Shown here one piece after another: positions 46,430-56,938 of a stretch of 64,000 nucleotides of DNA. Position 1 is the stretch's first letter. The number at the start of each line of letters is the position of its first letter. A program made the translations under genes and the position numbers. The DNA comes from Caldilineaceae bacterium (GTDB lineage Bacteria; Chloroflexota; Anaerolineae; Caldilineales; Caldilineaceae): NCBI GenBank assembly GCA_020634815.1, contig JACKBA010000004.1, positions 62,001 through 126,000 of the forward strand, written 5' to 3'. The notes below the pieces were generated by a model that saw only the letters and a program-made list of their open reading frames with translations, did not search any database and was not told where the DNA came from.

Positions 46430-49400
46430 ATGTCCGAACTTCTCAGCATCGCCACGGTGCTGGACCATGCACGCTTTCGCAACATCGGGCCGACGCGCGG
46501 CGGGCGTGTCGTGGCCGTGGCCGGCGACCCGCGCAACCCGGCCGTTTACTACTTCGGCGCCGTGGCCGGCGGCATCTGGAAGACCGAAGACGCCGGCACC
46601 ACCTGGCGCTGCATCTCCGACGGCCAGTTGAAGAGCCCATCCGTCGGCGCGCTGGCCGTCTCCGACAGCAACCCGAATGTCATCTACGCCGGCATGGGCG
46701 AGTCGACCATCCGCATCGACGTCTCGTATGGCGACGGCGTGTATAAGTCGACAGACAGCGGCCACACGTGGAAACACCTGGGCCTGGAAGACACACGCCA
46801 CATCGGCAAGGTGCGTGTCCACCCGCACAACCCGGATGTCGTCTACGTGGCGGCGTTGGGTCACGCCTTTGGATCGAACAACGAGCGCGGCGTCTACCGT
46901 TCGCGCGATGGCGGCACGTCGTGGGAGAAGGTGCTCTTCGTCAGCGACAAGGCCGGCGCCGTCGATCTCAGCATCGACCAACAGAACCCCGACATCATCT
47001 ATGCCAGCATCTGGCAGGTCTATCGCAACTTCTGGGAACTGAACAGCGGCGGGCCGGACAGCGGGCTGTGGCGCTCGCTCGACGGCGGCGACACATGGGA
47101 GCGCATCAGTGACAACCAGGGCTTCCCGCAGTCGCTCAAGGGCAAGATTGGCGTGGCGGCGTCGCCGGTCAAGGCCGGGCGCGTCTTTGCCGCGGTGGAG
47201 GCGAAGGATGCGACGGGCCTCTATCGCTCCGACGATTTCGGCAAGACCTGGACCTTCATGACCAATGACACCGAGCTGCTGGCGCGGCCCTGGTACTACA
47301 TGCACATCTACGCCGACCCGCAGGACGAGGACACCGTCTACATTCTCAACCTGAACATGGTGAAGTCCACCGATGGCGGCAAGACCTTCGCCACGATCCC
47401 CACGCCGCACGGCGACAATCACGATCTCTGGATCGACCCGCGCAACAACCGGCGCATGATCGAGGGCAACGACGGCGGCGCTTGCGTCTCCTTCAACGGC
47501 GGCGAGTCGTTCAGCACCATCTACAACCAGATGACGGCCCAGTTCTACCACATGGACGTGGACGACCAGTTCCCCTACCACGTCTACGGCACGCAACAGG
47601 ACAACTCCAGCATCTGCGTGCCCAGCGACACCGTGGGCGGCGCCATCACCTGGGCCGACTGCAAGGTGGTGGGCACGGGCGAGAGCGGCTACATCGCCGT
47701 CAAGCCCGACGACCTGAACACCGTCTACGTGGGTGCGGTGGGCAGCTCGCCCGGCGGGCAGGGCTCGCTGCAAAAGGTGGATCGCCGCTCCGAGCAGATC
47801 CACCTCGTCAATGTCTGGGCGGAGGACATGCACGGCCGCGGCGTGGGCGAGGCGAAGTATCGCTTCCCGTGGACCTATCCCATCCTCTTCTCGCCGCACG
47901 ACCCGAACGTGCTCTACACCTGCGGCAACGTGGCCTTCCGCTCGACCAATGGCGGCCAAAGCTGGGACCCCATCAGTCCGGATCTGACGCGCGCCGACAT
48001 GAGCAAACTGGGCGCGTCCGGCGGGCCGATCACGCTGGACACCAGCGGCGCCGAGCACTACGCCACCATCTACACCTTCCGCGAATCGCCGCACGAGGCG
48101 GGCGTCTTCTGGGCCGGCAGCGACGATGGGCTGGTGCACATCTCGCGCGACGGCGGCAAGAGCTGGCAGAAGGTCACGCCGCCCGCGCTGCCCGAGTGGA
48201 GCTACATCCGCACGGTGGAGCCGTCACCCTTCGACGCCGCGACGTGTTACGTGGCCGCCACACGCTACAAGCTCGACGACCCGGCGCCCTATCTCTTCAA
48301 GACCACCGACTACGGCAAGAGCTGGACCGCCATCAGCAAGGGCATTGGCGAGAACGACTACACGCGTGTCGTCCGCGCCGACCCGAACGTACAGGGCGTG
48401 CTCTACGCCGGCACCGAGACCGGTCTCTATCTCTCCATCGACGACGGCGCGTCGTGGCAGCGCTGGCAGGGCAACTTGCCGGTCACGCCCGTCTACGACA
48501 TCAAGATCAAGGGCACCGATCTGGTGCTGGCGACGCACGGTCGCGGCTTCTGGATCTGCGACTATCTGACGCTGCTCTACCAGGCGCTGCAACTCGCCCA
48601 GCCCAAGAAGAAGCGCGGCGGCAAGGTCTCGGCCGTAGTGCACACAGTCGCCCCCGGCCTGCTCAAGACCGTGGCCGAGTGGCAGCAGGCACTGCAACTG
48701 GCGAGCCAGGAGGTCGTGCTCTTTGCCCCGCGGCGCACCTACCGCGTCCTGCCCGATCTCTTCGCCGACTGGATTCCCACCGAGGGCAAGATCTACGGCA
48801 TTGGGCTGGGATCGGGGGCGACCATCCTGGCCAAGAAGACGGAGACCGGTCAGTTCGAGCGCGAGATTCTCGACGCCGGCGAAGGCGTGCAACGCGGCGC
48901 CGTGGTCGACTACTTCCTGGCCGACGCGCCGGGCGACGACGTGCCGGTGAGCCTGGCCTTCCTCGACGCCGACGGCAACGTCCTGCGAGAGTACGGGCGC
49001 AAGCCGGCGGGCTATGCCAAGTGGGACGACAAGCAGAAGAGCCTGGAACCGGGGCCGTGGCTGCCACTCAAGGCAGGCATGAACCGGTTCATCTGGAATC
49101 TGCGCCTGCCGGGCGCGGTCAAGGTGCCGGGCAACAAGACCGCCGGCAACGCCAACGAGGGACCCTTTGTGCTGCCGGGCACCTACCAGGTGCGCCTCAC
49201 CGTCGGCGATAAGAGCATGACGCAGAGCTTTGAACTCGTCAACGACCCGCGCCCGACCGTGACGATGGACGAACTCAAGGAGCAGCAGGCGCTCTTGCTG
49301 CGCATCCGCGAAAAGATCTCGTCTGTCCACGCGGCGGTCAACCGGCTGCGCGGCCTGCGCACGCAGATCGAGGCGTGGCAGCGGCGCGCCGGCGACGATG

Positions 49401-49711
49401 CGGCCATTGCCGGCGCCACCAAGGAAGTGCTGGACAAGCTGGCAGCCATCGAGGACAAGCTCATCCTGCCGGGCGACCAGAAACTGACCTACGGGCTGAT
49501 CGTACGCTCGCGGTTGAACGAGGGGCTGGCCTCCGTGATTCCGGTGGTCGCCAGCGCCGACGCCGCGCCGACGAAGCAGGCCTACGAACTGGTCGACTTC
49601 TACAGCGCCCAGATCGACGAGCAGCTCGCGGCCCTCGATGCCGTCATCGACGGCGAGTTGGCGGAGCTGAACCAGGTGATCCGGTCGGCAGATCTGTCGC
49701 CGATCGGGTAG
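46430..49711 (+). CDS. Large BNR/sortilin-like beta-propeller protein
   Basis: 1093 residues. Residues 1-750 carry repeated Asp-box/BNR motifs (GIWKTEDAGTTWRCIS, VYKSTDSGHTWKHLG, VYRSRDGGTSWEKVLF, LWRSLDGGDTWERIS, VKSTDGGKTFATIP, FRSTNGGQSWDPIS, VHISRDGGKSWQKV), predicting tandem propellers as in sortilin/VPS10 and xyloglucanases. From about 850 on, a beta-sandwich (FIWNLRLPGAVKVPGN) and then a helical region (about 960-1090) follow. The ATG at 46430 has AAGGAGG upstream. No signal peptide is present, odd for this family, so export or a cytosolic role is unresolved. Confidence 0.88.
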   Translation: MSELLSIATVLDHARFRNIGPTRGGRVVAVAGDPRNPAVYYFGAVAGGIWKTEDAGTTWRCISDGQLKSPSVGALAVSDSNPNVIYAGMGESTIRIDVSYGDGVYKSTDSGHTWKHLGLEDTRHIGKVRVHPHNPDVVYVAALGHAFGSNNERGVYRSRDGGTSWEKVLFVSDKAGAVDLSIDQQNPDIIYASIWQVYRNFWELNSGGPDSGLWRSLDGGDTWERISDNQGFPQSLKGKIGVAASPVKAGRVFAAVEAKDATGLYRSDDFGKTWTFMTNDTELLARPWYYMHIYADPQDEDTVYILNLNMVKSTDGGKTFATIPTPHGDNHDLWIDPRNNRRMIEGNDGGACVSFNGGESFSTIYNQMTAQFYHMDVDDQFPYHVYGTQQDNSSICVPSDTVGGAITWADCKVVGTGESGYIAVKPDDLNTVYVGAVGSSPGGQGSLQKVDRRSEQIHLVNVWAEDMHGRGVGEAKYRFPWTYPILFSPHDPNVLYTCGNVAFRSTNGGQSWDPISPDLTRADMSKLGASGGPITLDTSGAEHYATIYTFRESPHEAGVFWAGSDDGLVHISRDGGKSWQKVTPPALPEWSYIRTVEPSPFDAATCYVAATRYKLDDPAPYLFKTTDYGKSWTAISKGIGENDYTRVVRADPNVQGVLYAGTETGLYLSIDDGASWQRWQGNLPVTPVYDIKIKGTDLVLATHGRGFWICDYLTLLYQALQLAQPKKKRGGKVSAVVHTVAPGLLKTVAEWQQALQLASQEVVLFAPRRTYRVLPDLFADWIPTEGKIYGIGLGSGATILAKKTETGQFEREILDAGEGVQRGAVVDYFLADAPGDDVPVSLAFLDADGNVLREYGRKPAGYAKWDDKQKSLEPGPWLPLKAGMNRFIWNLRLPGAVKVPGNKTAGNANEGPFVLPGTYQVRLTVGDKSMTQSFELVNDPRPTVTMDELKEQQALLLRIREKISSVHAAVNRLRGLRTQIEAWQRRAGDDAAIAGATKEVLDKLAAIEDKLILPGDQKLTYGLIVRSRLNEGLASVIPVVASADAAPTKQAYELVDFYSAQIDEQLAALDAVIDGELAELNQVIRSADLSPIG

Positions 49712-49733
49712 CCGCCGTCAGCGACAAAAAGAA

Positions 49734-49766
49734 GGGGGGCGACGTATACCAATCACGTCGCCCCCC
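49734..49766. terminator. Bidirectional terminator hairpin
   Basis: GGGGGGCGACGT (49734-49745) pairs with ACGTCGCCCCCC (49755-49766), a 12-bp GC-rich stem and 9-nt loop. On the minus strand it is followed by TTCTTTTT, so it is a good terminator for fabF; for the BNR gene (+) it ends the transcript 22 nt after the stop. Confidence 0.85.
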
Positions 49767-49782
49767 TCGCATTTGCAGGATA

Positions 49783-49905
49783 ACGTCAAACGTCAACCGT
49801 GAAACGTCATGTGTAGCGGCACCACGCCCCATACCTCACGCATCACTCGTCACGCATCACTCGTCACGCATCACTCGTCACGCATCACGTTTGACGCTTG
49901 ACGCC
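49783..49905. repeat. Repeat-rich gap, family B (copy 3) with a 14-bp tandem
   Basis: The left part has AACGTCAAACGTCAACCGTG. The right end has CACGTTTGACGCTTGACGCC. In between, CACGCATCACTCGT is repeated 3.7 times without change (49837-49888). The outer blocks are complementary as in the copy at 35691. Confidence 0.88.
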
Positions 49906-51144
49906 TCACCCCTCCTCCACCCGCCCCAGCACCGCCACCACATTCTGCCCGCCAAAGCCGAAGGCATTGACGATGGCGTGGCGGGCGTCGACCTGCTCCG
50001 GCCGGTTGCCGACGATGTGCAGGTCGATCTCCGGGTCGGGCGTGTAGTTGATCGTGGGCGGGACGATGCCGTTGCGCAGCGCGCAGACCGCGGCGACGAC
50101 CGACTCGGCGCCTGCCGCGCCCAGCGCGTGGCCCACCATGCTCTTGATACTCGTCACCTTCATGGCATAGGCGGCCTCGCCAAAGGCGCGCTTGATGGCG
50201 ATCGACTCGCTGATGTCGTTGAGCGTTGTGCCCGTGCCGTGCGCGATGACGACGTCGATCTGGTCGGGCGTCAGGTCCGCCATCGCCAGCGCGCCGGAGA
50301 GCGCCCGCGCCGCGCCCGAGCCGGTCGGATCGGGCGCCGTGATGTGGAAGGCGTCGCCGGTCAGCTTGCCGCCCAGTACCTCGGCGTAGAGCGTCGCCCC
50401 GCGCGCCCGGGCGTGCTCCTCGGTCTCCAGAATGAGCGCAGCCGCGCCCTCGCCGGCCACGAAGCCGTCGCGATCGATGGAGAAGGGGCGGCAGGCATGT
50501 TCGGGATCGTCCGTGCGGCTGGAGAGCGGGCCCATGCGCCCGAAGGCCGCCATGGTCAGCATGGACATGAGCGACTCGCTGCCGCCGGCGATGATGACGT
50601 CGGCCTCGCCGCGGCGCAAAAAGTGATAGCCCTCGATGACCGAGTAGTGGCCGCTGGCGCATGCTGCCGTGCTGGTCATGACCGGCCCTTTGGCGCCCAC
50701 CTCGATGGAGATGAGACACGACACCGCGTTGGCCATGGCGCTGGGCACGACAAAGGGGCCGACGGAGCGCCAGCCCTTTTTCACCACCTCCAGCGCGCCC
50801 GCCTCGATCTCGGGGATGCCGCCGCCGCCCGTCGCCATGAGGACGCCGATACGGTCGCTGTTGTCATCCGTGATCTCGAGCCCCGCGTCGGCCAGAGCCT
50901 GGCGCGCGACGGCCACGGCAAATTGCGACGAGCGGTGGATGCGCCGCGCCGTCTTGCGATCCATGTAGTCGGTCGGGTCAAAGCCCTTGACCTCGCAGGC
51001 AATGTTGTGCGGCATGTCTTCGGTGTCGAAACCGGTGATCCGGCCCGCGCCGGACTTTCCCGCCAGCAGATTCTGCCAGAATGTCTGCACGTCGTTGCCG
51101 ATAGGCGTCATTGCGCCCATGCCTGTAATGAAAACGCGCGTCAT
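49906..51144 (-). CDS. fabF: Beta-ketoacyl-ACP synthase II
   Basis: 412 residues, normal for FabF, which condenses malonyl-ACP with acyl-ACP in fatty-acid elongation. The catalytic Cys is in STAACASGHYS, the two His in AHGTGTTLND and MVGHALGAAG, and the Lys in VTSIKSMVGH. The end GFGGQNVVAVL is canonical. The ATG at 51144 has a weak GTGAG; a GTG four codons upstream is an alternative. No other fab gene is adjacent. A good promoter, two stems and an intrinsic terminator lie upstream, so expression may be controlled by attenuation. Confidence 0.95.
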   Translation of the reverse strand: MTRVFITGMGAMTPIGNDVQTFWQNLLAGKSGAGRITGFDTEDMPHNIACEVKGFDPTDYMDRKTARRIHRSSQFAVAVARQALADAGLEITDDNSDRIGVLMATGGGGIPEIEAGALEVVKKGWRSVGPFVVPSAMANAVSCLISIEVGAKGPVMTSTAACASGHYSVIEGYHFLRRGEADVIIAGGSESLMSMLTMAAFGRMGPLSSRTDDPEHACRPFSIDRDGFVAGEGAAALILETEEHARARGATLYAEVLGGKLTGDAFHITAPDPTGSGAARALSGALAMADLTPDQIDVVIAHGTGTTLNDISESIAIKRAFGEAAYAMKVTSIKSMVGHALGAAGAESVVAAVCALRNGIVPPTINYTPDPEIDLHIVGNRPEQVDARHAIVNAFGFGGQNVVAVLGRVEEG

Positions 51145-51202
51145 TTGGAAACTCACTTTCGTTTTTTCTGGGAGCGCCTGGTGAGATTCTTCGCCCGGCT
51201 GT

Positions 51203-51227
51203 AAAAAAAGGCGCAGCTACTGCGCCC
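51203..51227 (-). terminator. Intrinsic terminator in the fabF leader
   Basis: Perfect 7-bp stem GGCGCAG/CTGCGCC (51210-51216 and 51220-51226) with loop 3, followed on the minus strand by seven U (51209-51203). It lies 58 nt before the fabF start codon, after the promoter, where it could stop transcription before fabF. Confidence 0.85.
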
Positions 51228-51300
51228 TTCTGTTCGCTGCACTGTTGCATCCCATTGGCGATGGAGCCAGATCGCCTGGTTCTTTCGGAACCGAGAGCCG
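51203..51300 (-). ncRNA. Structured leader RNA or small RNA upstream of fabF
   Basis: The predicted transcript begins near 51300. It holds stem 1 GGTTC-CGAAA-GAACC (51278-51292), stem 2 GGCGAT...ATCGCC (51257-51276) directly adjacent, then a 28-nt linker and the terminator stem. No known riboswitch consensus was recognised. It is either a 5' attenuator for fabF or a free-standing RNA of roughly 98 nt. Confidence 0.55.
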
Positions 51301-51305
51301 TCTGA

Positions 51306-51334
51306 ATTATACCGACAGGCGGCGGTCTACTCAA
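51306..51334 (-). promoter_or_regulatory. Sigma-70 promoter of the fabF leader
   Basis: Read on the minus strand: -35 TTGAGT (51334-51329), 17-nt spacer, consensus -10 TATAAT (51311-51306). It predicts a start near 51300 and a leader of about 155 nt. Confidence 0.8.
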
Positions 51335-51420
51335 AATCATCTCGTGAATCCGCAGCGTGCGGCGCGTGCGGACTTGCGGTACAATGGCGAACCAGAACAG
51401 ATTCACCGCCCGCTCCATTC

Positions 51421-54400
51421 ATGCCGGACGCGACCGCCATGCCTGATGCCACGATCCCCGTCCTTCGCCAATTGAACCTTGCGCTGGATGGCGCCGCCAA
51501 CCTGCCGCCCGAATTGCGCGACTCGCTCCTGCTCTATTTGCAGCAGTGGGCGGAACCGGCCGAGCAGATCGAGGTCGCCCAGGCGTTGCGCAGCACGCAC
51601 GGCCAGTTGCCGACCTTGCTCGACTACGAGGCGCACGCCCGCCTGGCGGCGAATGAGCCGGTTGTGGCGCTCGAACTCATCGAACGGCGGCAGCGGCGCA
51701 ACACGACCATCGCCTCACAGGGGCTCGAGGCGCGCGCGCTGCTGGCATGCGGCCATGCGGAGGGCGCGCGGCGCACTGCCATCGACCTGGCGCGCAGCTA
51801 CCCGCGCCATGCCGGCGCGCTGGCTGCCGCGACGAGCGTGCTGGCTGCTGCCGACGACTTTGCGGCCGTGGAAGAAGCGGTCGCCGCCTATCTCGACGCC
51901 AAGCCCAACGACATGCAGGGCATCCTCTCCATGGCCGCGGCGGCCGCCACCACGGGCCGCGCCGAGATTGCCGATACCTATCTCCAGCGGCTGGGTGCGG
52001 GCGTGCCCGCCGGCATTACCGACGAGCAGTTGGTTCAGTTGCGCTGGGTCGCCGACAAGCTGGGCAAGCGCGAAACCGCTGCCGCCGCCGAACTCGAACT
52101 CGAGCGCCGCAAGCTCCAGGAATTTTCTGCGCTGCAGACGGCACTGAGTCCCTTCATCGATGCCAGCGAGTCGCTGCCTGCCGACCCTGCCGCCTTCTAC
52201 CGTCTCAAGACCGGTCCCCAGGCCGTCCAGTTGACGCGCGAGGAGCGCCGGCGCGTGCAAGTCGAAGCCATCCGCCACTTCGGCTTTGACAAGCTGCGTG
52301 AGGGGCAGGCGGAGACGATTGCCCTGGCCCTGCTGCGTCACGAGTCGGTGCTCATGGTCATGCCCACGGGTGGCGGCAAGTCGCTCTGCTACCAACTGCC
52401 CGCGCTGGTGCTGCCGCGCGCAACGCTGGTCATCAGCCCGCTCATCGCGCTCATGAAGGACCAGGTCGAGGGGCTGCCCAAAGCGGCGCAGGCCCGCGCC
52501 ACCTTCATCAACAGCACGCTCAGCGAGGGTGAGCTGGCCGCACGCATGGAGGGTGTGGCGCGCGGCGACTACAAGCTCGTCTATGCCGCGCCCGAGCGGT
52601 TGCGCCAGCGCTCGTTTCTGCACGCGCTGCGCCGCGCCGGCCTCGATCTCTTCGTCGTCGACGAGGCGCACTGTGTCAGCATGTGGGGCCATGACTTCCG
52701 GCCCGACTACCTCTTTATCCAGCAGGCGCGCCAGGAACTGGGCAGCCCGCCCGCGCTGGCCATGACCGCCACGGCACCGCCGCGTGTGCGCGACGAAATC
52801 GTCGAGTACATCAGCGATTCGGAACAGGGCGACGACAGCCTGCTGGTGCCGGCGCGGCCGACGATCATCACGCTCGATATTTTCCGGCCCAACCTGCACC
52901 TCTCGGCCCTGCAATTTCACAATGAGGATGAGAAGCTCGCCGCACTTGTGCACTACGTCGGCGAGACCGCGGGCAGCGGCATCGTCTATGTCAGCACGCG
53001 CAACCGCGCCGAGACCATCGCCGCCGCGCTGCGTCGCACGGGCGTCAAGGCCGAGGCGTACCATGCCGGCCTCGCCGATCGCGGGCCGGTGCAGGATCGC
53101 TTCATGAGCAACCAGACGCGCGTCGTCGTCGCCACCATCGCCTTCGGCATGGGCATCGATAAGCCCGACATCCGCTTCATCGTTCACTTCCACCCGTCGC
53201 GCAGCCTGGACGCCTATTACCAGGAGGTGGGGCGCGCCGGCCGCGACGGCAAGATTAGCCATGGCGTGCTCTTCTACAGCCAGAACGACTGGGCGAATCT
53301 GCGCCGCTGGGCGCGTGCGGACGAATACTCGATCGGCTTTCTCCAGCGTGTCTATGCCGCCGTCGCAACGCAATTGGGGCGCCCGCTGCCCGTGCCGGAC
53401 GACAGCGATGCGGCGACTGAGCAGGAGCAGGCCAACGGCACAGCGACGCCAGAGGAACCCGCCGCGGAAAGTGCGGCGCCGGTCGAGGACCCTGATGCCA
53501 CGCTGGTCGGCCCTGTCGATCTGCGCCGCTTGCAACAGGTCCTCACCAGCGACGAGACCTCGGTGCGCGTGGGCGTGAGCATGCTGGAGCGGGCCGGGCT
53601 GCTGGTACGCGGTTTTGACCTGCCGCGCGAGGTCGAGATCGTGGTGCCACGTCGCATCCCTGCCGGCACGCTGGACGATCGCACGGCGGCGCGCCTCTTC
53701 AAGGGGCTGCAACTGGGGCCGGGGCAGAATGCCTCCTTTGCCCTGACCGACATTGCCCGCTTTATGCGCTGGCCGCTGCCCGAGGCGGAAGCGCGCCTCT
53801 TGCGCGTCGCCGAGCACGGCGCCTTCACCGTGCGCCCCGGGCGCCGTGCCATGCTGATTGAACTGCCGCCCACCCCGGCGGACGTGCGCGGGCCCATTGA
53901 AATGCTGCTCGCCCAGTCCAATGCTGTCGCCCAGCGCCGCATCGACGACGTCATCGGCTACGCCACCACGGAGAGCTGCCGCCACGGCTACATCAGCGCG
54001 CACTTCGGCAGCCCGATTCGCACCACCTGTCCCGTCTGCGACAACTGCACCGGCGTGCGGCCGGACATCCCCATGCCCGAGCGCGTCGAACACCTCATGC
54101 CCGACGACGCCGACATCGAGCCGCTCATCATCGACTGCCTCATCAGCCTGCCGCGGCCGGTGGGGCGCAACGGCCTGGCGCGCATCCTCACCGGGTCGCT
54201 GCGCGCGCCGGTAGGACCGGACCAGGCCCGCCACTTCGGCGCGCTCAAGCCCATCGGCGAGGCGGGCGTGCTGGCCTACGTCGACGACCTCATCGAGTCG
54301 AACCGGCTGCGCCAGTACACGCGGCAGGAGTACCCCGTGCTGGCGCCTACCCTCAGCGGTCGCATCGAGGCAGAGGTGTGGCTGGCCGAGCACCCCGAAC

Positions 54401-55029
54401 TGGCCGACTACGGCGAGGCGAGTGTGGTCGACGACATCGCTGCCAGCGACGCTGCACCCCAGGAGGAACGCTTCACCGCGCTGCAGAAGGCGCTCTGGCG
54501 CTGGCGCAAGAGTCTCTCCGAACAGTTGGGCCAGCCCGCCTACGTCATCATGCACAATGACCTCATGCTGCGCGTTGCGGAAACCCGGCCGCAGAGTCTC
54601 GAAGAACTGGCCGGCCTGCCGGGCATGGGCACGCAACGGCTGCAACACTACGGCGCCGCTATCCTCGACATTATCAAGCTGACGCCGGCGCAGGAGGGCG
54701 ATGCTGCGCTGCTGGCGACCCAGCGCACCGCGGCCGACGCGGCTGCCAGCGCCGCGCGTGCTACCGCCGAGGCCACGCGCGAGCAGGCGCCGCAGGTCGA
54801 ACGCCAGGTCTTTCTGCGCCTGCAAGAGATGCGCCAGAAGATGGCAATCAACAGCCGTTCCAAGGCCTTCGAGATAGCCGGCAATCCGCTGCTCAAGGAA
54901 ATTTCGCGGCGCGCACCGACCGGCCTGGACGACCTGCGCGCCATCCCCGGCTTTGCCGAGAGCGGGCTGGCGACCGAGGCCACGCAAATTGTGACCATGA
55001 TTGCGGCGGTGCGCATGCAGTACGGGTAG
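51421..55029 (+). CDS. recQ: RecQ-family DNA helicase with N-terminal extension and two HRDC regions
   Basis: 1202 residues, about twice E. coli RecQ (609). Residues 1-270 form a helical, TPR-like Ala/Leu-rich extension. The helicase core follows: motif 0 HFGFDKLREGQAETI, Walker A MPTGGGKSLCYQLPAL (about 314-330), DEAHCVSMWGHDFRPDY (about 413), motif III MTATAPP, motif V FGMGIDKPDIRFIVHF, and motif VI EVGRAGRDGKISHG. An Ala/Glu-rich insert lies near 660-690. The RecQ zinc-binding site is SCRHGYISAHFG...CPVCDNC (about 852-876). An HRDC domain occupies about 1015-1095 and a second HRDC-like region about 1130-1200. A possible -10 TACAAT lies at 51380. Helicase activity is firm; the role of the extension is not known. 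Confidence 0.94.
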   Translation: MPDATAMPDATIPVLRQLNLALDGAANLPPELRDSLLLYLQQWAEPAEQIEVAQALRSTHGQLPTLLDYEAHARLAANEPVVALELIERRQRRNTTIASQGLEARALLACGHAEGARRTAIDLARSYPRHAGALAAATSVLAAADDFAAVEEAVAAYLDAKPNDMQGILSMAAAAATTGRAEIADTYLQRLGAGVPAGITDEQLVQLRWVADKLGKRETAAAAELELERRKLQEFSALQTALSPFIDASESLPADPAAFYRLKTGPQAVQLTREERRRVQVEAIRHFGFDKLREGQAETIALALLRHESVLMVMPTGGGKSLCYQLPALVLPRATLVISPLIALMKDQVEGLPKAAQARATFINSTLSEGELAARMEGVARGDYKLVYAAPERLRQRSFLHALRRAGLDLFVVDEAHCVSMWGHDFRPDYLFIQQARQELGSPPALAMTATAPPRVRDEIVEYISDSEQGDDSLLVPARPTIITLDIFRPNLHLSALQFHNEDEKLAALVHYVGETAGSGIVYVSTRNRAETIAAALRRTGVKAEAYHAGLADRGPVQDRFMSNQTRVVVATIAFGMGIDKPDIRFIVHFHPSRSLDAYYQEVGRAGRDGKISHGVLFYSQNDWANLRRWARADEYSIGFLQRVYAAVATQLGRPLPVPDDSDAATEQEQANGTATPEEPAAESAAPVEDPDATLVGPVDLRRLQQVLTSDETSVRVGVSMLERAGLLVRGFDLPREVEIVVPRRIPAGTLDDRTAARLFKGLQLGPGQNASFALTDIARFMRWPLPEAEARLLRVAEHGAFTVRPGRRAMLIELPPTPADVRGPIEMLLAQSNAVAQRRIDDVIGYATTESCRHGYISAHFGSPIRTTCPVCDNCTGVRPDIPMPERVEHLMPDDADIEPLIIDCLISLPRPVGRNGLARILTGSLRAPVGPDQARHFGALKPIGEAGVLAYVDDLIESNRLRQYTRQEYPVLAPTLSGRIEAEVWLAEHPELADYGEASVVDDIAASDAAPQEERFTALQKALWRWRKSLSEQLGQPAYVIMHNDLMLRVAETRPQSLEELAGLPGMGTQRLQHYGAAILDIIKLTPAQEGDAALLATQRTAADAAASAARATAEATREQAPQVERQVFLRLQEMRQKMAINSRSKAFEIAGNPLLKEISRRAPTGLDDLRAIPGFAESGLATEATQIVTMIAAVRMQYG

Positions 55030-55091
55030 CCTGAAAAGGTGTACGGGCGCAGTTTTTCGCCCTGTCCGTTCAATGTTAAACTGTCACTCCG

Positions 55092-55128
55092 ACTCAGGGA
55101 AGAGCTTGCGCCATCCCTGAGTTTTTTT
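55092..55128 (+). terminator. Intrinsic terminator between recQ and cysK
   Basis: ACTCAGGGA (55092-55100) pairs with TCCCTGAGT (55114-55122) with a 13-nt loop and a run of seven T (55122-55128). It ends recQ transcripts; it also lies 45 nt before cysK and could act as an attenuator if cysK has its promoter in front of it. Confidence 0.88.
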
Positions 55129-55173
55129 CGGGAAGAGCGACGAGACCTTCGTTTCAAGGGAAAGGAAGCGAGC

Positions 55174-56106
<933 letters not shown>

Positions 56107-56179
56107 TACGTCGAGCGGCGCGGGCGGCGGCACAGCCACACCCGCCCGCGCCGTTCCACCAGCAGGCAGGAGGTTTACC

Positions 56180-56884
<705 letters not shown>

Positions 56885-56896
56885 CGCACTGGATGT

Positions 56897-56931
56897 AAGA
56901 AACCGAGCTTCTCCGAGAAGCTCGGTTTCTT
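56897..56931. terminator. Bidirectional terminator between cysE and galT
   Basis: AAGAAACCGAGCTTCT (56897-56912) and its exact complement (56916-56931) form a 16-bp stem with a 3-nt loop. It lies between convergent genes and ends in TTCTT on both strands. The sequence itself is a repeat type seen widely as an intergenic hairpin. Confidence 0.9.
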
Positions 56932-56938
56932 GGCAGAC

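Noticed and set aside
51203..51300. fabF leader as a known TPP, SAM, FMN, THF or ZTP riboswitch
   Set aside because: None of the core consensus strings of those classes could be matched; it is kept only as an unclassified structured leader.
51715..54987. 1090-codon open frame antisense to recQ
   Set aside because: The recQ frame has all helicase motifs in order; the antisense frame has none.
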